A stretch of DNA of 64,000 nt from Amphiura filiformis (GCF_039555335.1 NC_092629.1:30997382-31061381), one strand, 5' to 3'; shown: positions 1 to 8,490, counted from the first letter of the stretch. Numbers and translations are program-made. Notes: generated by a model not told the origin, from the letters alone.

Positions 1-1089
1 GCCCTATCTGCATGTCATCCGTGGCGATTTGAATAAAATTGTTGTATCCGTTCACGGATCCCACGAGGATTTCCATATTGCTCGGAAGCAAGTAAAGTCC
101 ATGACCCACGACAAAATCCAATTTGCTTTGAGCGTACTGAAGAGTTTTTGGTATCTGTCGATCGAGTCCGGAAGATCCACGACCGAGTTGATCGCATCCT
201 CGACGTTTGCTAGAAATTGTTTCTGAGCGTCGAACGCCTTGCCGGAACGCAGGATGCCGGATCTGGCTTGAGCTTGGGATCCGAGAATTGCCCACGTGTA
301 CGTCCTGATGGAGTCGTTGATTCTCGAAACTCCCGCACGTGTGAAACCCTCGTTCCAAGTGTCTGCTACGAAACTTCCGATAGCAGCCATGGCATCTCCT
401 TTTCTGATACTTTTGTCGGTTATATCCGGATCGTGATCGAACAGCTGTTCAATGTATAGAATTTTGTCAGTCTGCTTGTCCACGCCTCCGAAGCTGTCCG
501 CATCAAAGTGAACTTTCCAGTCCATCGACTGACTGTAGTTTCCTCCGTTGATAAGCTTCGACCATTTTTTGGTGGTCACGAATTTCCAGTCGTAAAATTG
601 TTTGTTGAAGAAGTAACTGCCCATTCCGTTGGAAAGATCGAACTTTTGTCTCCAGTTAGCTCTCGTGGACACTCCAAATTCGTTGCAAATTCTTTCGTAA
701 GCGTGGGTGTCGATCCCGTTGTTCAGAGGATTGAAGGATTCCTCCGAGGGTAGTGGACAAGACATTTCCGACAGGATTCTTCTGATCTGATAATATGCGT
801 GAAATCTGAACACGGATCGAATCATCGGATCTTTGTGACTGAGAAGTTCTTTGGACACCCCGCATCCTGACGTGGCGCACCAGACCGTGAAGTTCAGCTG
901 GTTTTGCCAAAATTGCATCTGGTTGGAGAGCCAGTCATCGTACACCTCTTTTTCCGTGACTCTCGGAAGTTTGTACTTTTGCCACAAACTGGGAAATCTT
1001 ACGTAAAATTTTCCTTTTTTGTTGACTTGAATTTCTTGATTCACAAGACTGAAACCGTGCGTCGGTTCGAATACTCCTCCAGTTCTCAT
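1..1089 (-). pseudogene. Candidate structural protein of a virus-like element, frameshifted, 3' part outside window
   Basis: The gene reads leftward from an ATG at 1089. The upstream in-frame ATG at 1140 would overlap the divergent gene, so 1089 is preferred. About 315 residues are open, rich in aromatic residues and without a signal peptide or membrane segment. The frame breaks at a T run at 145-149: the original frame stops at 52-54, while the neighbouring frame is open from there to position 1 and continues the same style of sequence, so one base is missing and the true C terminus lies left of the window. I associate this type of protein, from memory, with virus-like or Polinton-like cassettes repeated in invertebrate genomes, but I cannot name a family. 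The divergent partner 22 bp away, the lack of introns and the neighbouring fibre-like and ankyrin genes support a viral origin. A capsid role is inference. Confidence 0.55.
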
Positions 1090-1111
1090 TTTATTGAAAG
1101 ATAAAAGAAAA
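1090..1111. promoter_or_regulatory. 22-bp divergent intergenic spacer (bidirectional promoter)
   Basis: Only 22 bases of A/T-rich sequence (TTTATTGAAAGATAAAAGAA and two further bases) separate the two divergent start codons at 1089 and 1112. Any promoter for both genes must lie here or inside the opposite coding sequence. Such compactness is normal for DNA viruses and unusual for a metazoan nuclear gene pair. Confidence 0.4.
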
Positions 1112-2443
1112 ATGTTTGTCACAATTACCGGCACCGGCAAAGGAAAACCTTATCGCCCGTTGCAAAGTATAGACAATAACGGCGAAAACTTAAAAATTGG
1201 AATCAAAAGGATCTCGGGTCGAGTAGGTTGGTTCAACGTCGAAGAAGAACTCGAATGGAGGTACACTCAAGGAGGGCAGGGACCTAAAGAATCGATAAAA
1301 ATAAGCCCGGGGCTGTATAATTTTGACCTGCTCGTAAATGAATTCACGAGTCAAATCGACGGTTTCGAATTTGAAGTCGACAAACGCGATGGGAAACTCA
1401 ACATGACAATCCCCGAGCAGTATCAGATTTGGTTTCCGGACCGCGTTCGAGAAATGTTCGGATTGGACGACGAAGGGTGGCTAGCGACCGGTGAATACAC
1501 GGGAGATCGAGCGATCGAATTTTTACCTCGAAGAATTCTTGTGTACCTAAATCAGCTGTCAACCACAGACAATCTCAAAAACAACGACGACGTTCTGCAA
1601 GGAGGTCGAGTTCTTGGGTCCATCGATCTCTCAAACGCCGCGTTCGGAGAATACTTCGTTTCGACCTACGAAAAGCCGAGTTTCAAAAACTGCAAAACGG
1701 AACCATCCACGAGCTCGACTTCAACTTCAAAGTAGAATGGAAAAATTTGGGGAGATTCATGGTATGGATGAACGAAGACGGAACGCACTATGTTTCCATC
1801 CGAGCCAAAAAAAACATCGACTTGGAGAGAGACAAGTTGATCGAAAATAAAAACGGAATGAACAACACTTTCAACGCTAGGCCTATGCAAATTGGCATCA
1901 CTGCTGGGTTTACGAATTTGCCGAATCCCGGAAAAGATTTGACCCCCATGCGACTCACTAGACCTTTAGAAATTTTCTTCAACAACCCACATTTTATTGC
2001 TCAGCCTTGGAACCTCTCTTTTCGGTAAAATCGGGAGTGAACCCGCCGAACGCCCCAGCGAACGCTTGTTCTTTGACGTTTCAGTCTAATCAGAATTTCT
2101 TCATGTACCTAAATATTACTTGGACCGACGACTCGATATCGTTCAAAGTGCTAGATAACGCGCGGCAAACCCTCTTTCCACATCCGTTCAAACGGACACT
2201 ACGATTATGCATCATGTCTCGATCGAGTACGTTGAAAATAAGCTTTGCTTTTGGATCAACGGGGTTTCAGCAGATGTCTACAGAACTCAAGCCCTGGTAA
2301 GTCTCCTTGGAATCAACATGAATTTTGAGCAACTGGGAATACTTAGCTTCTACGAAAAAAAATTAACCAAGCAAGAAATCATACAGCATTTCGTTGAAAA
2401 CCACATCTCGAATTTTACGGAGCACGAAGTTTTGCTGGACTAA
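1112..2443 (+). pseudogene. Fibre-like/minor structural protein with LamG-like C-terminal part, several frameshifts
   Basis: The gene starts at ATG 1112, with an earlier in-frame ATG at 1094 inside the divergent gene. It stays in frame 2 to about 1672, where an A run (1671-1674) appears one base short. Frame 1 continues to about 2015, and reading then moves to frame 2 and/or frame 3. A frame-2 stop falls at 2087-2089, frame 3 is open to about 2175, and frame 2 is open again to the stop at 2443. The last 80 residues look like a laminin-G/concanavalin-like fold: the motif HHVSIEYVENKLCFWING is the usual WHHVA..YDG.KL.LYIDG strand pair, and LSFYEKKLTKQEIIQHF resembles the closing YNRALS..EI helix. 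This suggests a ligand-binding tail on a structural protein. It could instead be two genes divided near 2088. At least three breaks make it non-functional unless they are sequencing errors. Confidence 0.5.
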
Positions 2444-2460
2444 CAATTTTACTAACGTGA

Positions 2461-2470
2461 TATAAATAAA
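2461..2470 (+). promoter_or_regulatory. TATA-like promoter element upstream of the 2476 gene
   Basis: TATAAATAAA lies 5 bp before the ATG at 2476. The same decamer lies 6 bp before the ATG at 3166, so a shared element-encoded promoter with a very short leader is likely. This is inference from recurrence within one block. Confidence 0.4.
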
Positions 2471-2475
2471 TAAGC

Positions 2476-3117
2476 ATGAAGAAACCTAACGCACCGCCAC
2501 TTTATCCCGATCTTCCTCAGGAAAGCGAAGATCGAGGAGTTGAATTCCGACTAAAAAATATCGAAGAGATTAGGAATTTTTTGGACAACGAGGTTAACGA
2601 GAGGGAGAAATTGAGGAGAAAATACAAGGCAGCGTGGAACATGTTCTACAACACGGCTCAAGTTTCCGGGCTCATCGCGGTCGGATCTGGAACAGGGGCT
2701 GTGGGGACGCTGGCCAGTGGAATTGGCGCGATCGTGAGCATTCCACTCGGTGGAATCGCCATCGCTGGTGGTCTAGTTAGCGCGGCATGCGTAGCTCTTG
2801 GAAAGGCTACCATGAAAAAATTGGAAAAGCACGAAAGCGTAAAACGAACGGCTGAGTCCAGTTTGAATACGGTAAATGATCTGGTGTCCAAAGCCCTCGA
2901 AGACGGACGGGTCAGCAACGAAGACTTCCACCACATTCGGCGAGAGTTGGAAAACTACAGAGGTCACAAGGCTGGAATCAAGCACAGAACCAGAGCGGAT
3001 CTAATTGAACTTACGGCTGATAGAGAACGTAAAATTCGCACAGAGGCAGAACAGGCTGGATTGGAAAGGGGAAAAAAAGAAGCCCTGGAGAGCCTCCGAA
3101 GTACATTGAATCCGTAG
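2476..3117 (+). CDS. Small protein with glycine-rich membrane hairpin between helical arms (virus-like block)
   Basis: This is an intact 213-codon frame from an ATG just after a TATA-like box. Residues 1-55 are charged and helical. Residues about 62-108 form a long hydrophobic stretch rich in Gly/Ala (repeated small residues every 3-4 positions, as in VGSGTGAVGTLASGIGAIV), ending at a Lys-rich boundary, which is typical of a glycine-zipper hairpin. Residues 115-213 are strongly charged, Leu-periodic and probably coiled coil. No signal peptide or enzyme motif is visible. I recognise the layout from repeated uncharacterised proteins in invertebrate virus-like elements, but no function is established. 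A membrane-associated virion or packaging accessory protein is a guess. It is the only long gene in the block without a break, in contrast to its upstream neighbour. Confidence 0.65.
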   Translation: MKKPNAPPLYPDLPQESEDRGVEFRLKNIEEIRNFLDNEVNEREKLRRKYKAAWNMFYNTAQVSGLIAVGSGTGAVGTLASGIGAIVSIPLGGIAIAGGLVSAACVALGKATMKKLEKHESVKRTAESSLNTVNDLVSKALEDGRVSNEDFHHIRRELENYRGHKAGIKHRTRADLIELTADRERKIRTEAEQAGLERGKKEALESLRSTLNP

Positions 3118-3149
3118 AAAATAAAAAATTAGAAATCAAATTTGTTTTG

Positions 3150-3159
3150 TATAAATAAA
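3150..3159 (+). promoter_or_regulatory. TATA-like promoter element upstream of the first MORN-like gene
   Basis: TATAAATAAA ends 6 bp before the ATG at 3166, within TTTGTTTTGTATAAATAA. The second paralogue has TTCGTTTTGTACAAATAA at 3618-3635, so the pair share a duplicated upstream motif. Confidence 0.4.
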
Positions 3160-3165
3160 AAAGAA

Positions 3166-3528
3166 ATGGATATTCCATATTTAACGGATGACAACTTGGT
3201 TGAGAACCTAAGAGCGTATGGAGAGTATCGAAAAGAAATGTGGGATGATAAAGGAAAACCACACGGCGTTTGGAGATGGTATCATAACAAAGAAAAAACA
3301 AAAATGAAAGCTGAGATAGTGTTTGATAACAACATTCCCACGTATTTAACAAGTTGGCGCAAAGACGGATTAGTAGAAGCAGAAGGTAAATACCATGAAG
3401 ATGGTGTACCAGGTTTTACTCTTTTCGGTCATAAAAAATGGTGGGACTCTTGGACTATGTGGGACTCCTTTAATGTTGGATACCTTGCAACCTACGGTGC
3501 TACATCCATTTTGAAATGGGCGTGGTAA
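3166..3528 (+). CDS. MORN-like repeat protein, paralogue 1 (120 aa)
   Basis: The start at 3166 (MDIPYL...) is chosen because the paralogue begins identically (MDLPNL...) and because the TATA-like box would otherwise lie inside the gene. The core has the GVWRWYHNKEKTKMKAE and SWRKDGLVEAEGKY motifs. These are MORN_2-style units (W.WY..G....E..Y....) of the type found in bacterial and large-DNA-virus proteins that bind lipid or act in toxin/antitoxin-like modules. The C-terminal 35 residues are aromatic and end in a weak hydrophobic stretch, perhaps membrane-interacting. It is directly followed by a strong hairpin plus T run. It is about 70% similar to the next gene in the N-terminal 85 residues and then diverges. 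The biological role is unknown. Confidence 0.6.
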   Translation: MDIPYLTDDNLVENLRAYGEYRKEMWDDKGKPHGVWRWYHNKEKTKMKAEIVFDNNIPTYLTSWRKDGLVEAEGKYHEDGVPGFTLFGHKKWWDSWTMWDSFNVGYLATYGATSILKWAW

Positions 3529-3538
3529 ACTATGACAA

Positions 3539-3578
3539 AAAAAAACCTCTTGTGATTATTAATCACAAGAGGTTTTTT
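3539..3578 (+). terminator. Perfect hairpin plus T tract after MORN-like gene 1
   Basis: AACCTCTTGTGATT pairs with AATCACAAGAGGTT around a 3-nt ATT loop. Flanking A and T runs extend the stem to about 18 bp. It lies 11 bp after the stop codon and ends in seven T. It looks like an intrinsic terminator; large DNA viruses of the Mimiviridae type also process 3' ends at such palindromes. The same stem recurs after the next gene. Confidence 0.6.
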
Positions 3579-3649
3579 TATTTTTTGTACTCATTCTGCC
3601 TAAGATAGAATTTAAGTTCGTTTTGTACAAATAACCACGTTTAAATAAA

Positions 3650-3997
3650 ATGGATCTTCCAAATCTAAAGGATGACAACTGGGTTGAGAACCTGAAAGCG
3701 TACGGAGAGTATCGGAAAGAAATGTGGGATGATGAAAAAAAACCATGCGGTGTTTGGAGATGGTACTATAAAAAAAAAAAAACAAAAATGAAGGCTGAGA
3801 TGGTGTTTGATGATAATTATCCCACGTATATAACATGTTGGTACAAAAACGGATTAGTAAAAGCTGAAGGTAGATACAAAGACGGCGCACCTAGAGAACC
3901 GTGGGAATTTTGTGCTGGACGGGTTCCTTTTGTTACTGGATACGCCGCATTTGTAGTAACCTACTTGATTACAACCATTTTAAACTGGGTGTGGTAA
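3650..3997 (+). CDS. MORN-like repeat protein, paralogue 2 (115 aa)
   Basis: This is a tandem duplicate of the preceding gene. It shares the DD.W.ENL.AYGEYRKEMW start and the GVWRWYYKKKKTKMKAE and CWYKNGLVKAEGRY motifs. The C-terminal 35 residues differ from paralogue 1 and form a more convincing hydrophobic helix (FVTGYAAFVVTYLITTIL), so this copy is probably a C-tail membrane protein. A run of 10 A at about 3770-3782 encodes a Lys tract and is a frameshift-prone site, yet the frame is intact. It is followed by the same hairpin as paralogue 1, so the duplicated unit was promoter, gene and terminator together. Confidence 0.6.
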   Translation: MDLPNLKDDNWVENLKAYGEYRKEMWDDEKKPCGVWRWYYKKKKTKMKAEMVFDDNYPTYITCWYKNGLVKAEGRYKDGAPREPWEFCAGRVPFVTGYAAFVVTYLITTILNWVW

Positions 3998-4005
3998 ACT
4001 ACAAC

Positions 4006-4044
4006 AAAAAACCTCTTGTGATTAATAATCACAAGAGGTTTTTT
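4006..4044 (+). terminator. Second copy of the hairpin plus T tract
   Basis: The stem is the same as after paralogue 1 (ACCTCTTGTGATT/AATCACAAGAGGT), here with an AAT loop and eight T. It lies 9 bp after the stop of paralogue 2. The stem is conserved while the loop differs. Confidence 0.6.
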
Positions 4045-4063
4045 TTATTTCTGCACGACCTAC

Positions 4064-4170
4064 TCATTCTGTCTCTTTAGCATCGTTGTAGGCTTTTAAA
4101 ATTTCTGTCATGCGTTTAGCTTCCATCCTGATTCTTCTCTCAGGAGAATCCAAAAACACTAGTAAAAATC
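4064..4170 (-). pseudogene. Short leftward gene remnant, C-terminal tail only
   Basis: On the minus strand a frame ending in TGA at 4064-4066 reads DSPERRIRMEAKRMTEILKA and then a short acidic tail. It is open back only to about 4176 and has no good start except an internal Met. It may be the remainder of a deleted gene or a very small protein. It converges on the second hairpin, which could then terminate both strands. Nothing more can be said of function. Confidence 0.25.
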
Positions 4171-4183
4171 CAAAATGAAATTA

Positions 4184-4573
4184 TCATCTTTTTATTTCAT
4201 GAAATTTATCCACAAAACCAAATTTGTCTCGATAATTTTTTAACGCAATCGTGTCTTTTTTCCCAATTGGTAGTTCATTCATAACAAAATCTATTAACTT
4301 TTCCAATATTTCTATTTCTTCGGTTCTCTCAGGAAAAATCCATGGTGGTCTCATACACAATCTCATCCTATATCTATCTTTGTACCAATTGACAAAACAC
4401 AACATTAAGTTAACGGCTTGATGTCTAATCTTTTCTCCGTTGTACCCGCTTGCCGCGACAAATAAGTTTCCAAGCCTAGTCCCATTCCACATGAAAAAAT
4501 TTCCCTTAGACGCATCTTCTAATTGTTGAAATATTTCATCATCGGAGCATTCAAAATATAGAGAATCAGCCAT
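4184..4573 (-). CDS. Hypothetical protein of virus-like block (129 aa)
   Basis: This is an intact frame with ATG at 4573-4571, preceded on the minus strand by an AT-rich leader. It is acidic at the N terminus, has Trp/Arg-rich middle parts (NWYKDRYRMRLCMRPPW) and a mixed-charge helical C terminus. No signal peptide, membrane segment or known domain is recognised. It lies 27 bp downstream of the leftward ankyrin-type gene in the same orientation, so the two may be transcribed together. Its style (short, Lys/Glu/Asp/Phe-rich, intronless) matches accessory genes of large DNA viruses, which is inference only. Confidence 0.45.
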   Translation of the reverse strand: MADSLYFECSDDEIFQQLEDASKGNFFMWNGTRLGNLFVAASGYNGEKIRHQAVNLMLCFVNWYKDRYRMRLCMRPPWIFPERTEEIEILEKLIDFVMNELPIGKKDTIALKNYRDKFGFVDKFHEIKR

Positions 4574-4599
4574 TTATTTTTCGATAATACAGGACGTGG

Positions 4600-5281
4600 T
4601 CAAGAATTGGTAGTGCTCCATTCTTTGCAGAGTCTGACTATGTTTTCGCGTCCACTCTCCGCGGCTTTAGACATTGCGCGGTTAAAGTCGGTGGCGCCCA
4701 ATTCTTTGCGGATTCTCCCGATGTTTTCGCGTCCACTCAACGCTGCACTTTCTATCGCGCCGTCAAAATCGGTAGCGCCAGATAGTTTGCAGAGTATGAC
4801 GATATTTTCGTATCCACCGAATGCGGCACCCCTCATCGCGCCGTCAAAATCGGTAGCACCAGATTCTTTGCAGAGTATGACGATATTTTCGTATCCACCG
4901 AACGCGGCACCCCTCATCGCGCTGTCAAGATCGGTGGCACCCCATTCTATACAGAGCTTGACGATGTTTTCGCGCCCACGTAATGCAGCACACTTCATCG
5001 TTTTGTTAAATTCAAGAGCACCGGATTTTATTACAGAGTCTGACAGTGTTTTCATCACCGATTATCGCAGCACCTACCATCAAAAGGTCAAAATAAGTAG
5101 TTCCCAATTCTTTACAGAGCTTGACGATGTTTTTGTGACCGTTTGATAAGACCCAAACTGTTTCATCATTATCATTCTTAACAGGGTACCACAACCCCGA
5201 GCTAAGTGACTCCGGTGAACCGATTTGAGCCTTTTCATCCATGAATTTTGTAATTTTAGCTAGTGTTTGTAATTGATCCAT
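4600..5281 (-). pseudogene. Ankyrin-type repeat protein of large-DNA-virus style, one frameshift
   Basis: The leftward gene has its ATG at 5281. The N-terminal 45 residues are unique and are followed by tandem units of about 31-32 residues with the pattern AM..AA..G.ENIV.LCKE.GATDFD. Six to seven units are visible, including near-identical neighbours GYENIVILCKESGATDFDGA at 4780-4930. Such units are characteristic of ankyrin families in Marseillevirus- and Pithovirus-like genomes (from memory). The first frame stops at about 5012, but the repeat pattern continues in the next frame. The switch maps to the T run 5026-5029 (AAAA on the sense strand), one base too long. With one correction the gene would be about 225 codons. 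Such proteins usually mediate protein contacts, and the target here is unknown. Confidence 0.6.
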
Positions 5282-5340
5282 TTTGTTTTTTATTAATTGG
5301 GATTTTCTTAAACCAAAAATTATTTTTTATTAATCGGGGA

Positions 5341-5382
5341 AAAAATTAAAATAATTTTTCCAAAAATTATTTTAATTTTTTT
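5341..5382. repeat. A/T-only inverted repeat upstream of the ankyrin-type gene
   Basis: AAAATTAAAATAATTTTT and AAAAATTATTTTAATTTTT form an about 18-bp A/T stem around CC. Together with the next hairpin it lies between the leftward gene start and the minisatellite, so it could be part of its promoter or simple A/T palindromic sequence. Confidence 0.4.
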
Positions 5383-5403
5383 TTGAGGATTTTGAATTTT
5401 GAG

Positions 5404-5435
5404 ATGCAGGGAATTTTTCCCTGCATTTTTTTTTT
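5404..5435 (+). terminator. Hairpin plus T tract at the right edge of the virus-like block
   Basis: ATGCAGGGAA pairs with TTCCCTGCAT around TTT and is followed by nine T. The sequence TGCAGGGAATTTTT recurs at about 5491-5507. It has the same build as the two hairpins at 3.55 and 4.02 kb but a different stem, and no rightward gene precedes it. It may be a structural end of the element rather than a gene terminator. Confidence 0.4.
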
Positions 5436-5513
5436 AGGTGGGTTAATTTACAGGGGAATTTTTTTTGTGTAATTTGGATTGGGGTGGGTTGAAATGCAGG
5501 GAATTTTTTTTGT

Positions 5514-5990
5514 GTAATCCTGTGTTGTTATTTTTTCTGTGTAATCCTGTGTAAATTGTTTTTCTGTGTAATCCTGTGTAAATTGTTTTTCTGTGTAATC
5601 CTGTGTAAATTGTTTTTCTGTGTAATCCTGTGTAAATTGTTTTTCTGTGTAATCCTGTGTAAATGGTTTTTCTGTGTAATCCTGTGTAAATTGTTTTTCT
5701 GTGTAATCCTGTGTAAATTGTTTTTCTGTGTAATCCTGTGTAAATTGTTTTTCTGTGTAATCCTGTGTAAATTGTTTTTCTGTGTAATCCTGTGTAAATT
5801 GTTTTTCTGTGTTATCCTGTGTAAATTGTTTTTCTGTGTAATCCTGTGTAAATTGTTTTTCTGTGTAATCCTGTGTAAATTGTTTTTCTGTGTAATCCTG
5901 TGTAAATTGTTTTTCTGTGTAATCCTGTGTAAATTGTTTTTCTGTGTAATCCTGTGTAAATTGTTTTTCTGTGTAATCCTGTGTTGTTAT
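5514..5990. repeat. 27-bp minisatellite, about 17 units
   Basis: The unit CTGTGTAATCCTGTGTAAAT followed by TGTTTTT repeats head to tail almost without change. Two units differ by one base (AAATGG near 5663, GTGTTATCC near 5812). Both flanks carry the variant CCTGTGTTGTTATTTTT. Because 27 is a multiple of three, four of six frames are open throughout, giving artificial 9-residue repeat proteins on both strands. The two unit variants would change amino acids in the longest frame, and the only start for that frame lies in an adjacent MITE, so I do not call a gene. Confidence 0.85.
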
Positions 5991-6097
5991 TTTTGTTAAA
6001 TTTTCCCCTGTATTTAACCCTGAACAAATGGATCCAAGGTTACACAGAAAAATGACAGAAATGAGCCAGTATCCCCCTTTTCCTACTACTAGAGTAC

Positions 6098-6680
6098 TTA
6101 AGGGATCAGGAATGGGCGTTTCGATAGTATTTTTTTGTGGGACATGAGAGCACATCAGACATATGGAATTGCATTCCTAATACGAAGAATGTCTTTCTGA
6201 TATCAAATTAATTTTTTGAAAATCACGATGTAATAGGCCTACAAATTTTATGACAAATTATTAAAATTTGATATTTTTCATATTTTTGATATATAACAGT
6301 CCTCGAAGTAAATTTTATAAATCTAATGACATATTCTTAAAGTGTATGTAGCTGGGAGGAAAAGCCGATCAATTGAAAAATTTTGACCTTTCATATTGAA
6401 AATATGGATTTTTCCCAAAATGACCTAATTTTTTTGTGTTTTGGGAAAAAGATCCATATCTTCAATACGAAAGGTCACAATTTTCAATTGATCGTCGGCT
6501 TTTTCATCCCACCTACATACAATTTAAATAAAAATCATCATTTGCGAATTTCAAAAAATCAAAATTATTTTATATCAAAAGGACATTCTTCGTATTCAGA
6601 ATGCAATTCAACATGTCTGATGTGCTCTAATGTCCCACAATAAATACTGTCCAAACGTTCATACCCCATCCCTTAAATGG
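6098..6680. mobile_element. Foldback MITE, about 580 bp, TTAAGGGAT ends
   Basis: The left arm (TTAAGGGAT..., GTGGGACAT..AGAGCACATC, ATACGAAGAATGTC, GATCAATTGAAAA, TATTGAAAATATGGAT) is matched in reverse complement by the right arm up to ATCCCTTAA at about 6675. The whole element is one imperfect palindrome centred near 6430. The TTAA at each end suggests a TTAA-targeting superfamily (Kolobok or piggyBac type). The same CTTAAGGGATGGGG string occurs at about 9714 and 19347. No transposase is encoded. Confidence 0.7.
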
Positions 6681-8490
6681 GGAAACTTAGGCAGGCGATA
6701 AAGAGAAAATATATTTACTTTAGCACTGAGCCCTGTGCAATACAAATCGCCCGGACTTATTTGCTCAGACCATGAGTGTTTGCTTATTGACCAATTACCA
6801 GGAGAAAAGTCAATAACTGGTTGCCCTTTATCTGCTAACTTGGTTGAACCTGGTATGGTGGTATACAGTTGTATACGTTGAAGTCAATGTTCAATAAATG
6901 CCAAATGTTGCTAGCAGTAAAATAATTAAATAGGCCTACTGCCTGCAATGACAATAAAAAAAAGTTTATGATGTCGTCATGCATAGATCTTAAGGTGGTA
7001 TTTGCGGCATATTCTAGAAATTAATAAATGGCTGAGACAAAACCGTTTGTCTTTCAGAAGATTTTAAGGTATGTAATTTGAAAATAAATTATTTGAGTTT
7101 GATTTGTTATATGTCTAATTCGTTTTAGGCCTAAATTTTTCATTAATAGTATACTCTTTATAATATAGATATTTTATTACTTTCAGAAGATTTTATTTTC
7201 ATTTTGATTTTGAGTTAATAGTATGATCGCCACATCTCTAACTTAAAAGACGGAAAATAAAGTACTAGTTTTAATAAGCAGAGTGACATAAAAAGTAGAA
7301 ATACAATGCATGGGGAGGTACATTATTGGCATTCAACATGTTCAAAATAAAAAAAATTTTATGCAGAGGGTGAACTTGTTCAACTGATAAATAAATTTTG
7401 TAGATGTCAGCATGAAATTATTTTTAGGTATAAATACTTTCGTTAACGAATAACCGGAGCAACATGAAAAGTAGAAATATGGGGGAGACTCACTATTGGC
7501 ATTCAACAGAATGAACTAATGGATGTTTTCATTCAAGTGCAAATTATGTTAGCTTAAACTTTAATAATTGACAAGAACATATTCATTTTTTTAATCAAAT
7601 TTGATTCTTTTCTTGTCATTTTGATGAGAATATCCGATTCATTTTGAAGAGAAATATGTTCATTTTGCAGAGAAATCTGTTATATCCCCATCCGAATAGC
7701 AGCAGCTCCTCATGTCAAAAGTTTCTATTCAAAAATAACTAGATCTTTTTAAGAGTGCAGCCATAATACTCATATTATTTTTAACATGCATAGAGCACTT
7801 CCAAAATGCCTCAAATACCATCTTAATGCGAGAGCTTTTAAAAAACGACTGGTTTGGAGATTATGGCAGCGAACAAGGGAGGAGGTTTATAAACAATATT
7901 TTTCACTAATCACACTGATTTAGCCATGTCAAATCGGTATAGACTACGTTTACACTTTATTTAGTATTCATTGAAATATTTAAACATATTTATTGTAACA
8001 AAAGTCGGGTCAAGTGGTGTATGAAAAGTCGGGTATGAGAAGTAGGGTCACCAATTGTACCAACCCCATTAAGACATAGATGTAACAAATTGTTATACGT
8101 TTATGAACATTAATAAATAGATGTATAGAGGATGTTACGCTTATGAACATGATTTTCAACATTGTTAACAATATTGCTAGTATGTCAACAAATGAAAGTT
8201 CTGTAATTTGTTGAAATTCTTCAATACTAAATTATTTTGAATGTCATCAAATTGTAAATCTCTAGTCACATTTTCGATGTATTAACAACTAGCTATATGT
8301 AGCAAAGACGTTAACTTCTGTGACTTCATGTACAAAACATTAACGCTCTTATTTTGTAAACATTGTATACCCATAGCTACATTAATCAACAATACATGTT
8401 CTGTAATTGTTCCTTATCCTTCATTTCTATTAGACTTAGCAAGTAGATGTATATATGTATAACAGATGTTATTCGTTTGTAAACACAATC
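6681..8490. other. Non-coding spacer with weak direct repeats
   Basis: No gene is visible. A diverged direct repeat occurs at about 7262-7335 and 7440-7512 (both with AAAAGTAGAAAT and ATTGGCATTCAACA). At 8075-8480 degenerate units with AGATGTA and TATGAACAT lead into the truncated LINE. TATACAGTTGTATA near 6862 is a small palindrome. Confidence 0.5.

Noticed and set aside
1-5435. Bacterial contamination
   Set aside because: The terminator-like hairpins suggested it, but no Shine-Dalgarno sites precede the starts, TATA-like boxes are present, the protein types are viral and eukaryote-associated, and the block joins host repeats without a gap.
5514-5990. CRISPR-like regular repeat array
   Set aside because: There are no unique spacers. 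The unit is a contiguous 27-bp head-to-tail tandem, so it is a minisatellite, and the context is eukaryotic.
5448-6155. Protein gene with 9-residue repeats (minus strand)
   Set aside because: Its only Met lies in the arm of a MITE, unit variants are non-synonymous, and four frames are equally open because the unit length is a multiple of three.
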